The position numbers were made by a program, and so were the translations under genes. From contig NZ_CP009323.1 in assembly GCF_000959725.1 (NCBI RefSeq), positions 992,001 through 1,056,000 on the forward strand: 64,000 nt of DNA. The letters are read 5' to 3'. The notes below the pieces were generated by a model. That model was not told where the DNA came from and did not search any database. It saw only the letters and a list, made by a program, of their open reading frames with translations. This document shows positions 9,011-18,221 of the stretch, in pieces. The DNA comes from Burkholderia gladioli. GTDB lineage: Bacteria; Pseudomonadota; Gammaproteobacteria; Burkholderiales; Burkholderiaceae. Position 1 is the stretch's first letter, and every line of letters begins with the position of its first letter.

Positions 9011-11446
9011 TCAGTTGCGCACCGGCTTGCCGGTCTGCAACATGCCCATGATCCGCTCCTGCGTCTTCTGCGTGCCGAGTAGCTCGACGAAGGCGCGGCG
9101 CTCCAGTGCGAGCAGCCATTCCTCGTCGACCGTGCTGCCCGCCTCGACGTCGCCGCCGCAGACCGCTTCCGCGATGCGGCTGGCGATGCGGTAGTCGTGC
9201 TCGCTGATGAAGCGGCCGTCGCGCATGTTGACCAGCTGCGCCTTGATGGTCGAGATCGCCGAGCGGCCCGCCACCGGGATTTCCTTGGCCTTGAGCGGCG
9301 CGCGGTAGCCGGTATCGGCCAGCGCCCGCGCTTCCTTCTTGGCCACGTCGAGCAGTTCGAAGACGTTGAACACGATGGTGTCCGAGGGCTTCACGTAGCC
9401 CATCGCGCGCGCATCGTGCGCCGAGGCGGATACCTTGGCCATCGCAGCGTTCTCGAAGGACTTGGTGACGAACTTGAGGATCTCGGTGGTCGCGCCAGCC
9501 GCCGTGGCGGCTTCCGCCGCGCGCAGCGCCGCTTCCTTGAGGCCGCCGCCGGCCGGCACCAGGCCCACGCCCACTTCCACCAGGCCGACGTAGCTCTCGA
9601 CGTGCACCACGCGCTTGGCGCTATGCAGCATCAGCTCGCAGCCGCCGCCCAGGGCGATGCCCGAGACGGCCGCCACCACCGGCACGTTGGCGTACTTCAC
9701 GCGCAGCATGCCTTCCTGGAACTTCTTGACGAACGGCTCGATGCCCTTGGCGCCGCCCATCATGAAGGCGGGCATGGCTTCCTCGAGGTTCGCGCCGGCC
9801 GAGAACGGGCCGCCCGGCGTGCCGAGCTTGAGCGAGGTCGGCTGCCAGATCACCACGCCCTTGTAGTCCTTCTCGGCCAGTTCGATGGCCTGCGCCAGGC
9901 CGTCGATCACGCCCGGGCCGATGGTGTTCATCTTCGACTTGAACGAGACGATCACCACGTCGTCCTCGCCCGCGCGCTCGTCCACCCAGGCACGCACCGA
10001 ATCGGTCTCGAACAGCGTCTTGCCCCAGGAAAGCGGATCGCGGCCGGCCTCGCCGAGCAGCGGCGCGCGGAACACCTGTCGCTCGTAGACGGGCAGCGAG
10101 GAACGCGGCACGTACTTGCCCGCCGACGGCGACCACGAACCTTCGGCCGTGTGCACACCGCCCTTCTCGGCGACCGTGCCTTCCAGCACCCAGGCGGGCA
10201 GCGGCACCTTGGCGAGCGCCTTGCCCGCCGCGATGTCCTCCTGCACCCACTCGGCCACCTGCTTCCAGCCGGCGGCCTGCCAGCCCTCGAACGGGCCTTC
10301 GTTCCAGCCGAAGCCCCAGCGGATCGCCAGATCAACGTCGCGCGCGTTGTCGGCGATCGACTCGAGGTGGAAGCCGATGTAGTGGAACACGTCGCGGAAC
10401 ACCGACCACAGGAACTGCGCGTGCGGATGCGAGGTCTCGCGCAGCAGCTTGAGGCGCTCGGCGGGCGGGCGCTTGAGGATGCGCGCCACGGTCTCGTCGG
10501 CCTTCGCGCCGCCGTCGACGTAGCTGCCCGACTTCGGATCGAGCACCTTGATCGCCTTGCCTTCCTTCTTGTAGAAGCCGGCGCCGGTCTTCTGGCCGAG
10601 CGCGCCCTGCTTCACCAGCTCGGCGAGCACGGGCGGGGTTTCATAGACGGGGAAGAACGGATCGTCGGCGAGGTTGTCCTGCATCGTCTTGATCACGTGG
10701 GCCATGGTGTCGAGGCCCACCACGTCGGCGGTGCGGAAGGTCGCCGACTTGGCGCGGCCCAGCCGCACGCCGGTCAAGTCGTCCACTTCGTCGAAGCGCA
10801 GGCCGAACTTGGCGGCCTCGGTGATCACCGCGAGGATCGAGAAGATGCCGACGCGGTTGGCGATGAAGTTCGGGGTGTCCTTGGCGCGCACCACGCCCTT
10901 GCCGACCACGCTGGTCAGGAAGGTCTCGAGCTGGTCGAGGATCTCGGGCCGCGTGTGGGCGGTCGGGATCAGCTCGACGAGGTGCATGTAGCGCGGGGGA
11001 TTGAAGAAGTGCACGCCGCTGAAGCGCGCCTTCAGCTCGTCGGAGAAGCCGTCCGAGAGCGCCGTGATCGACAGGCCCGAGGTGTTCGAGGCGAAGATCG
11101 CCTTCGGCCCGATGTGCGGCGCGACCTTCTTGTAGAGGTCGTGCTTCCAGTCCATGCGCTCGGCGATCGCCTCGATCACCAGGTCGCATTCGGCGAGCTT
11201 GGCGAGGTCGTCCTCGTAATTCGCGGGCTCCAGGTACTTCGCGTCGTCCTTCACGCCGAACGGCGCTGGCGACAGCTTCTTGAGATTCTCGATGGCCTTC
11301 AGCGCGATGCCGTTCTTGGGGCCTTCCTTGGCCGGCAGATCGAACAGCAGCACCGGGACGCGCGCGTTGACGAGATGCGCGGCGATCTGCGCGCCCATCA
11401 CGCCGGCGCCGAGCACGGCGACCTTGCGAATGATGAAATTGCTCAC
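9011..11446 (-). CDS. 3-hydroxyacyl-CoA dehydrogenase/enoyl-CoA hydratase, FadB/FadN-type fusion
   Basis: 811 residues. The N-terminal NAD-binding Rossmann domain starts with KVAVLGAGVMGAQIAAHLVN (about 8-27), followed by the 3-hydroxyacyl-CoA dehydrogenase helical domain with HFFNPPRYMHLVELI. The crotonase-type domain is C-terminal (FSAGANLEEAM, VSGIALGGGCELMLHSA). This dehydrogenase-first order is that of the FadN type rather than E. coli FadB. It performs the middle two beta-oxidation steps. The gene lies in the operon 105 nt after the acyl-CoA dehydrogenase gene. Confidence 0.92.
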   Translation of the reverse strand: MSNFIIRKVAVLGAGVMGAQIAAHLVNARVPVLLFDLPAKEGPKNGIALKAIENLKKLSPAPFGVKDDAKYLEPANYEDDLAKLAECDLVIEAIAERMDWKHDLYKKVAPHIGPKAIFASNTSGLSITALSDGFSDELKARFSGVHFFNPPRYMHLVELIPTAHTRPEILDQLETFLTSVVGKGVVRAKDTPNFIANRVGIFSILAVITEAAKFGLRFDEVDDLTGVRLGRAKSATFRTADVVGLDTMAHVIKTMQDNLADDPFFPVYETPPVLAELVKQGALGQKTGAGFYKKEGKAIKVLDPKSGSYVDGGAKADETVARILKRPPAERLKLLRETSHPHAQFLWSVFRDVFHYIGFHLESIADNARDVDLAIRWGFGWNEGPFEGWQAAGWKQVAEWVQEDIAAGKALAKVPLPAWVLEGTVAEKGGVHTAEGSWSPSAGKYVPRSSLPVYERQVFRAPLLGEAGRDPLSWGKTLFETDSVRAWVDERAGEDDVVIVSFKSKMNTIGPGVIDGLAQAIELAEKDYKGVVIWQPTSLKLGTPGGPFSAGANLEEAMPAFMMGGAKGIEPFVKKFQEGMLRVKYANVPVVAAVSGIALGGGCELMLHSAKRVVHVESYVGLVEVGVGLVPAGGGLKEAALRAAEAATAAGATTEILKFVTKSFENAAMAKVSASAHDARAMGYVKPSDTIVFNVFELLDVAKKEARALADTGYRAPLKAKEIPVAGRSAISTIKAQLVNMRDGRFISEHDYRIASRIAEAVCGGDVEAGSTVDEEWLLALERRAFVELLGTQKTQERIMGMLQTGKPVRN

Positions 11447-11551
11447 GGGACTCCTCCGGAAAGAACCGCGCGTCGCGCCCGGCAGGCGGGCTTCGGAACG
11501 CGCGGCGTGTGAGTGTGCTGGGGCGCCCGGGCCGCCGGCCCGGGCCTCGCG

Positions 11552-13339
11552 TCAGAACAGCGCTTCGTCGACTTCCATCAGCGTCTTCGAGCCGGCGCGC
11601 GCGGCGCGGATGGTGGCCGCCGTTTCCGGCAGCAGGCGCGCGAAGTAGAAGCGCGCGGTGGCCAGCTTCGACTTGTAGAACGGATCGCCCGAGCTTTCCT
11701 TGTCGAGCGCCAGGCGCGCCATGCGCGCCCAGAAGTAGGCGAACACCAGATGGCCGGCGGTGCGCAGGTAAGGCACGGCGGCGGCGCCCACCTCGTCCGG
11801 GTTCTGCATCGCCTTCATGCCGATTTCCATCGTCAGCTTCTGCAGCTTCTCGCCGATGTCGGCCAGCGGATTGACGAACTCGGCCATCTCAGGCTTCACG
11901 CCCTCGGCCTCGACGAATTCGGTGACGAGCGCGCCGAACTTCTTGAGCTTGGCGCCCATGTCGCCGAGCACTTTGCGGCCCAGCAGGTCGAGCGACTGGA
12001 TCGAGTTGGTGCCTTCGTAGATCATGTTGATCCGCGCGTCGCGCACGTATTGCTCCATGCCCCACTCGGAGATGAAGCCGTGGCCGCCGTAGATCTGCAT
12101 CGCGTGGTTGGTGCACTCGAAGGCGTTGTCGGTTAGGAAGGCCTTGATGATCGGCGTGAGCAGGGCGACCAGGTCGGCCGATTCCTTGCGCACCGATTCG
12201 TCGCCGTGCGAGAGCTCCTTGTCGATCTGCAGCGCCGACCAGTAGGTGAAGGCGCGCGCACCTTCGGCGTAGGCCTTCTGCGTGAGCAGCATGCGGCGCA
12301 CGTCCGGGTGCACGATGATCGGGTCGGCCGGCTTTTCCGGCGCCTTCGGGCCCGTCAGCGAGCGCATCTGCAGGCGCTCCTTCGCGTAGGTCAGCGAGTT
12401 CTGGTAGGCGACCTCGGTCAGCCCCAGGCCCTGCATGCCGACCCCGAGGCGCGCCGCGTTCATCATCACGAACATGGCGTTGAGGCCCTTGTTCGGCTCG
12501 CCGACCAGCCAGCCGGTGGCGTTGTCGAGGTTCATCACGCAGGTGGCGTTGCCGTGGATGCCCATCTTGTGCTCGATCGAGCCGCACTTGATGCCGTTGC
12601 GCTCGCCCGGTTCGCCCGAGGCGTCGGGGATGAACTTCGGCACGATGAACAGCGAGATGCCCTTGGTGCCTTGCGGCGCATCCGGCAGGCGCGCCAGCAC
12701 GAGATGGACGATGTTCTTCGCCATGTCGTGTTCGCCGCTGGAGATGAAGATCTTGGTGCCGCTGATGGAATAGGCGCCGCCGGTGATCGGCTCGGCCTTG
12801 GTGCGCAGGATGCCGAGGTCGGTGCCGCAATGCGGCTCGGTCAGGCACATGGTGCCGGTCCATTCGCCCGATACGAGTTTCGGCAGGTATTGCTGCTGGA
12901 GTTCGGGGGCGCCGTGCGCGTGCAGGCATTCGTAGGCGCCGTGCGAGAGGCCGGGATACATGGTCCAGGCCTGGTTCGCCGAGTTCATCATCTCGTAGAG
13001 CGCGTTGTTCACGAAGGCGGGCAGCCCCTGGCCACCGTAGTCGGGATCGCAGCCCAGCGCCGGCCAGCCGGCATCGATGTACTGCCGGTAGGCTTCCTTG
13101 AAGCCGGTCGGCGTCTTGACGACGCCGTCGCCCTCGTATTTGCAGCCTTCGCGGTCGCCCACCTGGTTGAGCGGGAACAGCACCTCGGCGCAGAACTTGC
13201 CGGCTTCCTCGAGCACCTGGTTGATGGTGTCGGCATCGAGGTCCGCGTGTTTCGGCATCTGCTTCAGTTCGGCTTCGACATTCAGCAACTCATGCAGCAC
13301 GAATTGCATGTCGCGCAGCGGGGCAACGTACTGTCCCAT
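11552..13339 (-). CDS. Acyl-CoA dehydrogenase, long type with C-terminal extension
   Basis: 595-residue FAD-dependent acyl-CoA dehydrogenase catalysing the first beta-oxidation step. Visible are the FAD/substrate segment MCLTEPHCGTDLG, the Arg-containing middle domain and the conserved IYGGHGFISEWGMEQYVRDA followed by IYEGTNSIQ, where Glu is the catalytic base position. The C-terminal 120 residues form the extra helical domain of the ~600-residue family. The ATG at 13339 (MGQYVAPLRD) has GGAGAGAG upstream; a GTG/ATG 12 nt further up is less likely. It is the first enzyme gene after the TetR gene. Confidence 0.92.
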   Translation of the reverse strand: MGQYVAPLRDMQFVLHELLNVEAELKQMPKHADLDADTINQVLEEAGKFCAEVLFPLNQVGDREGCKYEGDGVVKTPTGFKEAYRQYIDAGWPALGCDPDYGGQGLPAFVNNALYEMMNSANQAWTMYPGLSHGAYECLHAHGAPELQQQYLPKLVSGEWTGTMCLTEPHCGTDLGILRTKAEPITGGAYSISGTKIFISSGEHDMAKNIVHLVLARLPDAPQGTKGISLFIVPKFIPDASGEPGERNGIKCGSIEHKMGIHGNATCVMNLDNATGWLVGEPNKGLNAMFVMMNAARLGVGMQGLGLTEVAYQNSLTYAKERLQMRSLTGPKAPEKPADPIIVHPDVRRMLLTQKAYAEGARAFTYWSALQIDKELSHGDESVRKESADLVALLTPIIKAFLTDNAFECTNHAMQIYGGHGFISEWGMEQYVRDARINMIYEGTNSIQSLDLLGRKVLGDMGAKLKKFGALVTEFVEAEGVKPEMAEFVNPLADIGEKLQKLTMEIGMKAMQNPDEVGAAAVPYLRTAGHLVFAYFWARMARLALDKESSGDPFYKSKLATARFYFARLLPETAATIRAARAGSKTLMEVDEALF

Positions 13340-13396
13340 GACTCTCTCCAAAGATAGGGCACTTGGCTCGAGCCTCGCGCGGGCGTCAGGGCACCG

Positions 13397-14020
13397 CTAC
13401 CGGCTCTCGCTCTGATACGAAACGATCGTCTTTTCCAGCGCGGCCCACGTCAGACGCACGCCATCCGGCAGATGCAGGAAACGGGCGTCATGGTGCAGAC
13501 CGAGCGTGAAGCTGTACAACTCAAAGAGCATCACGTCCGGATCGGTATCCGGGCGCAGATGGCCTTCGTCCTTCGCCTGCGAAATCGCGCGCAGCAGCGC
13601 CGCGCGCCAGGCCGTCACGCTCGCGATCAACTGCTCGCGCACCGGGCTGTCCGGCCGGTCGTCGTACTCGACGGCGCCGCTGATGTAGATGCATCCGGTG
13701 GTCACTTCCTGGATGCGCTTCTCGATCCAGCGAGCCAGCATCGCACGCAGGCGCGGCAGGCCGCGCGGCTCGCGCAGGCTCGGAAAGAACACCTCGCTCT
13801 CGAAGCGCCGGTGATACTCGCGAACCACCTCCACCTGCAAGTCCTCGCGCGAACCGAAATGCGCGAACACGCCGCTCTTGCTCATCTGCATGCGCTCGGC
13901 CAAGAGGCCGATCGTCAGACCTTCCAGCCCGTCCCGGCTGGCAAGGTCCAAAGCTGCTTCGAGTATCGCGGCACGCGTCTGTTCGCCTTTTCGCATAAGC
14001 TTGATGTCTAAACCGTTCAC
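13397..14020 (-). CDS. TetR-family regulator of the beta-oxidation operon
   Basis: 207 residues. The N-terminal HTH (RAAILEAALDLASRDGLEGL, then RMQMSKSGVFAHFGSREDL) is a classical TetR DNA-binding domain; the remainder is a helical ligand domain. GTG 14020 is listed as start; ATG 13996 (MRKGEQTRA) is an alternative that leaves the HTH intact. It is 57 nt upstream of the acyl-CoA dehydrogenase gene on the same strand, so it probably autoregulates the whole operon. The ligand is presumably an acyl-CoA; this is inference from context. Confidence 0.88.
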   Translation of the reverse strand: MNGLDIKLMRKGEQTRAAILEAALDLASRDGLEGLTIGLLAERMQMSKSGVFAHFGSREDLQVEVVREYHRRFESEVFFPSLREPRGLPRLRAMLARWIEKRIQEVTTGCIYISGAVEYDDRPDSPVREQLIASVTAWRAALLRAISQAKDEGHLRPDTDPDVMLFELYSFTLGLHHDARFLHLPDGVRLTWAALEKTIVSYQSESR

Positions 14021-14087
14021 GGGTAATCCAGAAAATCGAACGGCCGTACTATTATTGAGTGCGGCCGTCGTTCGAACAAGGAAATTA

Positions 14088-14105
14088 TTAGATACCGGTG
14101 TCTAA
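14088..14105. promoter_or_regulatory. Probable TetR operator, 18-bp palindrome
   Basis: TTAGATACCGGTGTCTAA is a palindrome with a single mismatched pair, 68 nt upstream of the TetR start codon. A half-like copy (GTCTAAA) occurs at 14006-14012 near the start codon. Size, symmetry and position fit a TetR dimer operator controlling the beta-oxidation operon. Next to it, at 14038-14075, is a second imperfect inverted pair CGAACGGCCGT...CGGCCGTCGTTCG. Confidence 0.65.
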
Positions 14106-14256
14106 CCGCCCCGCTATTGTTGTCAGGTTCGGGCGGAACCGGAAGCAGGGCTTGTCCGCCCCCTTGGATGCCGGCCGGGTAGCCTGCGTTCGCGCAACGA
14201 ACGGGCCCGTCGGCGGCCTTTCATCGGCCTGTCATGATCGCGCGTGCGGCCGGCCG

Positions 14257-15531
14257 TCAGTCGTAGCCGCCCACCGTCAGCAGCTTCATCGCGCCGCGGT
14301 AGACCGTGTAGGCCAGCCAATTCAGCAGGCGCTCCATCGGCGGGCGGGCCGCGAAACGGGCCGGATCGATCTCCCGGCCATCGGCGAAGGCCGCGTCGAT
14401 CGCCTCGCGCAGCGCCTGGATCTCGGCGTCGTGCTTGACCAGCACCACGTTCGCCTCGTTGTTGAGCATCAGGCTCAGCGCGTCGAGGTTGGACGAGCCG
14501 ACCGTCGCCCAGTTGTCGTCGACCACCGCCACCTTGCCGTGCAAGATGGTGCGATCGTACTCGGCGACGCGGACCCCCGCCCTCAGCAGGGCATGATAAA
14601 GGAATGGCACGGCGGTATCGAGTGCCACGAATTCCTTTCGACCGATCAGTACCCTCACCTCGATGCCGCGTCTTGCCGCATTGGTCAGCGCCCGGCGCAG
14701 CTTGCGACCCGGCATGAAATACGGATTGGCCAGCACCACCGCCTGGCGCGCGCGACCGATCGCGGCAAGGTAGGCCTTCTCGATCGCGCGGCGGTTCAGC
14801 ACATTGTCGCGCGCCACGAAGGCCACGCTCGGCTCGCTGATGTTGCGCAGCGCGCCGGCCTTGATCCAGCGATGGCTGCGCATCCAGCGCCGGAAGCGCG
14901 CCGCGAAGGCCTCGCTGGTCGCCACCGGCGGCGCGTATTGCGCATAGCGCTTGTGGCCGGTACGCACGCGGTACCACTGCACCTCTAAGGCGGCGCGGAT
15001 GTCGGCCACCGCCGGGCCGGCCAGCTCGACGGCGAAGTCCCAGCGCGGATACGGCAGCGTCTCGCCGTTCTGGTCGTAGTCGTCCACGATGTTGATGCCG
15101 CCGCAGAACGCGTGGGAATCGTCGACGCAGGCCAGCTTGCGATGCGTGCGCGAGAAGCCGAAGCGGCCGAACAGGTAGCGGTTGTAGATGCGGTGCTCGA
15201 TGCCGGCCTCGCCCCAGGTCTCGAACAGCGGCAGGCGCGCCGTGCCGATGCCGTCGGTGATCACGCGCACGTGCACGCCGCGGGCGGCGGCGCGCAGCAG
15301 CGCATCCGAGACCAGGCGGCCGGCAGGGTCGTCGCAGAAGATGTAGGTTTCCAGCAGCACCGATTGCGAGGCGCTGTCGATGCGGCGCACCAGGGCCGGG
15401 AAGAATTCGGCACCGCCGTCGCAGAGCGTGACGGTATTGCCCGAGGAAAACGCCAGCCGCGACGAGGACCCGCGTTCCTGCAGGAACAGGTCCCGCAGCT
15501 GGGTCAGGCGCAGCCGGCCGCCCGCGCTCAT
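14257..15531 (-). CDS. clsB: Cardiolipin synthase, ClsB-like phospholipase D
   Basis: 424 residues with two phospholipase D HKD motifs: SRTHRKLACVDDSHAFCGGIN in the N-half and LHGKVAVVDDNWATVGSSN in the C-half. ClsB enzymes condense phospholipids to cardiolipin at the inner membrane. No strong N-terminal membrane anchor is visible, as in ClsB rather than ClsA. The ATG at 15531 overlaps the nudB stop (ATGA), so translation is probably coupled. The exact substrate is inferred from family. Confidence 0.82.
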   Translation of the reverse strand: MSAGGRLRLTQLRDLFLQERGSSSRLAFSSGNTVTLCDGGAEFFPALVRRIDSASQSVLLETYIFCDDPAGRLVSDALLRAAARGVHVRVITDGIGTARLPLFETWGEAGIEHRIYNRYLFGRFGFSRTHRKLACVDDSHAFCGGINIVDDYDQNGETLPYPRWDFAVELAGPAVADIRAALEVQWYRVRTGHKRYAQYAPPVATSEAFAARFRRWMRSHRWIKAGALRNISEPSVAFVARDNVLNRRAIEKAYLAAIGRARQAVVLANPYFMPGRKLRRALTNAARRGIEVRVLIGRKEFVALDTAVPFLYHALLRAGVRVAEYDRTILHGKVAVVDDNWATVGSSNLDALSLMLNNEANVVLVKHDAEIQALREAIDAAFADGREIDPARFAARPPMERLLNWLAYTVYRGAMKLLTVGGYD

Positions 15532-16004
15532 GTCCCGCGTGCCGCCAGGCGCGCCGGCAGTTGCAGGATCGCCTCGCTGTTGGAGGGCGAATAGCAGCGC
15601 GCGGCGGCCTCGCGATAGGGCAGCCAGACGTAATCGGTATGCTCGCGCGGCGAGAGTGTCACGGCGATGCCGGCCGGCACCTCGAGGCTGAACCAATGCT
15701 CGGTGTTGCGCGTGACGCCCGGCGCGTAGCGATGCCGGTATTGCGGGTAGATGCTGTATTCGATCTGGTGGCGCCAGTCGTGGAGCGCGCCCGGCGGCAC
15801 GCCCTCGCCGCCCACCACGATGCCCGTTTCCTCGCCCACCTCGCGCACGGCGGTAGCGGCCAGCGGCTCGTCGAGCCAGTCCTTGGCGCCGGTCACGGAC
15901 TGCCAGAAACCCGGCAGGTCGGCGCGCTTGATGATCAGCACGTCGAGCGCGGCGGTGTGGATCACGACCAGGACGGATTCGGGGATTTTCGGTGGCTTCG
16001 TCAT
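15528..16004 (-). CDS. nudB: Dihydroneopterin triphosphate diphosphatase NudB
   Basis: 158-residue Nudix hydrolase with the Nudix box around GAKDWLDEPLAATAVREV followed by GEETGI (about 39-63). NudB removes pyrophosphate from dihydroneopterin triphosphate in folate synthesis; the family-typical EYSIYPQYRHRYAPGVTRNTEHWF is present. Stop and the downstream clsB start overlap by 4 nt. In related genomes it normally follows aspS; here an AEC transporter and a LysR gene lie between. Confidence 0.9.
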   Translation of the reverse strand: MTKPPKIPESVLVVIHTAALDVLIIKRADLPGFWQSVTGAKDWLDEPLAATAVREVGEETGIVVGGEGVPPGALHDWRHQIEYSIYPQYRHRYAPGVTRNTEHWFSLEVPAGIAVTLSPREHTDYVWLPYREAAARCYSPSNSEAILQLPARLAARGT

Positions 16005-16157
16005 GTCTTGCGGTTCGGCGGCCGGGGCTCGGCGAGCCTGCCGGCCGGCAGCTTCGGAACCGGCAGACTGTACCGCAAAACGAAGGCCGGCGCGTGTCGG
16101 GACGGGGCCCGCGGCAATCCGCCGGAACCGCCCGGCACCGCCGACGAGACGCCGACG

Positions 16158-17111
16158 TCAGGCGCGCGGCAGCAGGATCAGCAGCATGGACAGCGTGGCG
16201 ATCGAGGCCACCGTCGAGAACAGGATGGTGCGCGATGTCACCTGCGGCTCGCGGCGATAGAACTCGGCGAGCATAAAGGGCCCGGTGCCGGTCGGCAGCG
16301 CGGCCAGCACCACGGCCATCGCGACCAGCACCGGCGGCAGGCCGAACACGCGCGCCGACAGCCACCAGGTCAGCGCCGGCTGCACCACCAGCTTGATCGC
16401 GGTGAGCAGCAGCGCATCGGGCAGCACGCCGTGCGCGGGCCGCTTCTCGGCCAGGAACAGGCCGAGGCTGACCAGCGCGCAGGGGCTGGCCGCGCCGCCG
16501 AGCAGCTTGAGGAAGGTCTCGACGCTGGCCGGCGGCGCGACATGCGCGGCGGATACCAGCGCGCCGACGATCGGCGAGACGATCAGCGGATTGCGGCCCA
16601 GCGAGGCCAGCACCTTCAGCGCCAGCCGGTGCGGCGCGCGCTCGCTCTGCAGGCCGATCTCGATCAGCACGATCGCGAAGCCGAACAGCACGCAGGCCAC
16701 GATGATGGTGACGATGGTGGTCGGCATCAGCCCGGGCGGGCCGAACACCAGCAGGGCCAGGGGAAAGCCGATGTAGCCGGTGTTCGGGTAGGCGGCCGCG
16801 ATCGCGTCGACGCTGGCGTCGGCGAGCGGCCGGCCGCGCGCCAGGCGCAGTGCGAGCACCGCGCCGAACACGGCGGCGCAGGCGATCGAGAAGGCGGCGA
16901 TGAAGCGCGGCTGGTCGAGCTGCGCCCAGGTGGCATGCGCCATCACGTCGAACAGCAGCGCCGGCAGCGCCAGCCAGACCACGAAGCGGTTCAGCTCCGA
17001 GGCGGCGCTGGGGCCCAGCAAGCCGCGCCGGCGGCAGAGGAAACCGGCCAGGATCAGCGCGAAGATCGGCAGCAGGATGGGCAGCGTGGCGGACACGGCG
17101 AGACTCGGCAA
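16158..17111 (-). CDS. AEC-family transporter (auxin efflux carrier type)
   Basis: 317 residues with about ten hydrophobic helices and the family features AAYPNTGYIGFPLAL in the first half and PTGTGPFMLAEFY in the second. AEC permeases move organic acids or malonate-like compounds across the inner membrane; the substrate here is unknown. It is divergent from a LysR gene 122 nt away, which probably controls it. Confidence 0.83.
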   Translation of the reverse strand: MPSLAVSATLPILLPIFALILAGFLCRRRGLLGPSAASELNRFVVWLALPALLFDVMAHATWAQLDQPRFIAAFSIACAAVFGAVLALRLARGRPLADASVDAIAAAYPNTGYIGFPLALLVFGPPGLMPTTIVTIIVACVLFGFAIVLIEIGLQSERAPHRLALKVLASLGRNPLIVSPIVGALVSAAHVAPPASVETFLKLLGGAASPCALVSLGLFLAEKRPAHGVLPDALLLTAIKLVVQPALTWWLSARVFGLPPVLVAMAVVLAALPTGTGPFMLAEFYRREPQVTSRTILFSTVASIATLSMLLILLPRA

Positions 17112-17233
17112 GGCAGGAGGAACGGAAAAGCGCCGGCGGCGTGACGGCCGGGCGGGAAAACCGACGAGCCTAACCCGCCCGCTTGATACAATCCAATGCG
17201 ATTTTTAGTGTCTACTCATACCTTTTCTGCATC

Positions 17234-18100
17234 GTGCTCGATATCAAGCCGCTCCGCTATTTCGTCGCGCTGGCCGAAACGGGTCATTTCGGCCGCGCCG
17301 CGACGCGCCTGAATCTGTCGCAGCCGCCGCTGTCGCGCCAGATCGCGGCGCTGGAGGCCTCGCTGGGCGTGACCCTGGTCGAGCGCGGCCCGCGCGGCGT
17401 GACGCTGACGCCGGCCGGCGAGCGCTTTCGCGACGACGCGAAGGCGATCCTGGCCGCCGTCGAGCGCGCCGCCCACCACGCGCGCGCGGCCGCCTCGGGT
17501 GCAGCCGGCAAGCTGACGGTGGGCTTCACGATGTGCGCCGCCTACAGCGTGGTGCCGCGTTACGCGCGCGAATTCGGCGCCGCCTGGCCGGAGGTCGCGC
17601 TGCACCTGCGCGAGACGGTCTCGAACGATCTCGCCGAGCAGGTGCTGAACGGCCATATCGACGCGGCGATCCTGTTCCCCGGGCCGCCGCACGAGGGGCT
17701 GGAGCAGCGCATCGTGGTCACCGAGCCGCTGTGCGTGGCGCTCTCCCGCGAGCATCCGCGCGCACGGGCCCGCCGACTGCGGATCGCCGAACTGGCCGGC
17801 GAGCCCTTCGTGATGGCGGTCGAATCGGTCGCGCCGACCTTGCGCGCGGCCATCGTCGGCCACTGCCGCCAGGGCGGCTTCGAGCCGAACATCCGGCTCG
17901 AGGTACAACTGCAGCAGACCGTGCTCGGGCTGGTCGACGAAGGTGTCGGCGTCGCGCTGGTGCCCGAATCGATGCGCCGCGCGCAATGGGCCGACGTGGT
18001 GTTCCGCCCGCTGGTCGACGCGCCGACCATCGAGCAGGCGCTGGTCTGGTCGCCGGCGAATCGCAACCCCTGCCTGGCGCGCTTCCTGGCGATCGCCTGA
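17234..18100 (+). CDS. LysR-family regulator, likely of the divergent AEC transporter
   Basis: 288 residues. The N-terminal winged HTH reads LRYFVALAETGHFGRAATRL then LSQPPLSRQIAALEASLG; the rest is a periplasmic-binding-like effector domain. GTG 17234 is chosen because it begins directly at the conserved LDIKPLRYF; TTG 17183 is an alternative in frame. A weak promoter candidate, TTGATA (17183-17188), 17 nt, TAGTGT (17206-17211), fits a short leader with the GTG start. It ends facing aspS across a bidirectional terminator. Confidence 0.82.
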   Translation: MLDIKPLRYFVALAETGHFGRAATRLNLSQPPLSRQIAALEASLGVTLVERGPRGVTLTPAGERFRDDAKAILAAVERAAHHARAAASGAAGKLTVGFTMCAAYSVVPRYAREFGAAWPEVALHLRETVSNDLAEQVLNGHIDAAILFPGPPHEGLEQRIVVTEPLCVALSREHPRARARRLRIAELAGEPFVMAVESVAPTLRAAIVGHCRQGGFEPNIRLEVQLQQTVLGLVDEGVGVALVPESMRRAQWADVVFRPLVDAPTIEQALVWSPANRNPCLARFLAIA

Positions 18101-18159
18101 AGCGTACCGAAGCGCGGCGCCTGCCCTAGCTGTGCCCCTGTGCCCGATCGACGGGCGAT

Positions 18160-18198
18160 AAAAAACCCTGCCGGCGTTGCCGCCGGCAGGGTTATTTT
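18160..18198. terminator. Bidirectional intrinsic terminator
   Basis: A perfect 13-bp stem, AACCCTGCCGGCG (18164-18176) with CGCCGGCAGGGTT (18181-18193), and a 4-nt loop. It is preceded by an A-run (18161-18165) and followed by ATTTTC, so it can serve both the LysR gene and aspS. Confidence 0.9.
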
Positions 18199-18221
18199 CA
18201 TGCGCAGCCTAGCGCGAAGCC

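Noticed and set aside
9197..11512. 771-codon frame opposite the hydroxyacyl-CoA dehydrogenase gene
   Set aside because: Antisense to an intact enzyme with all motifs; composition is typical of a shadow frame.
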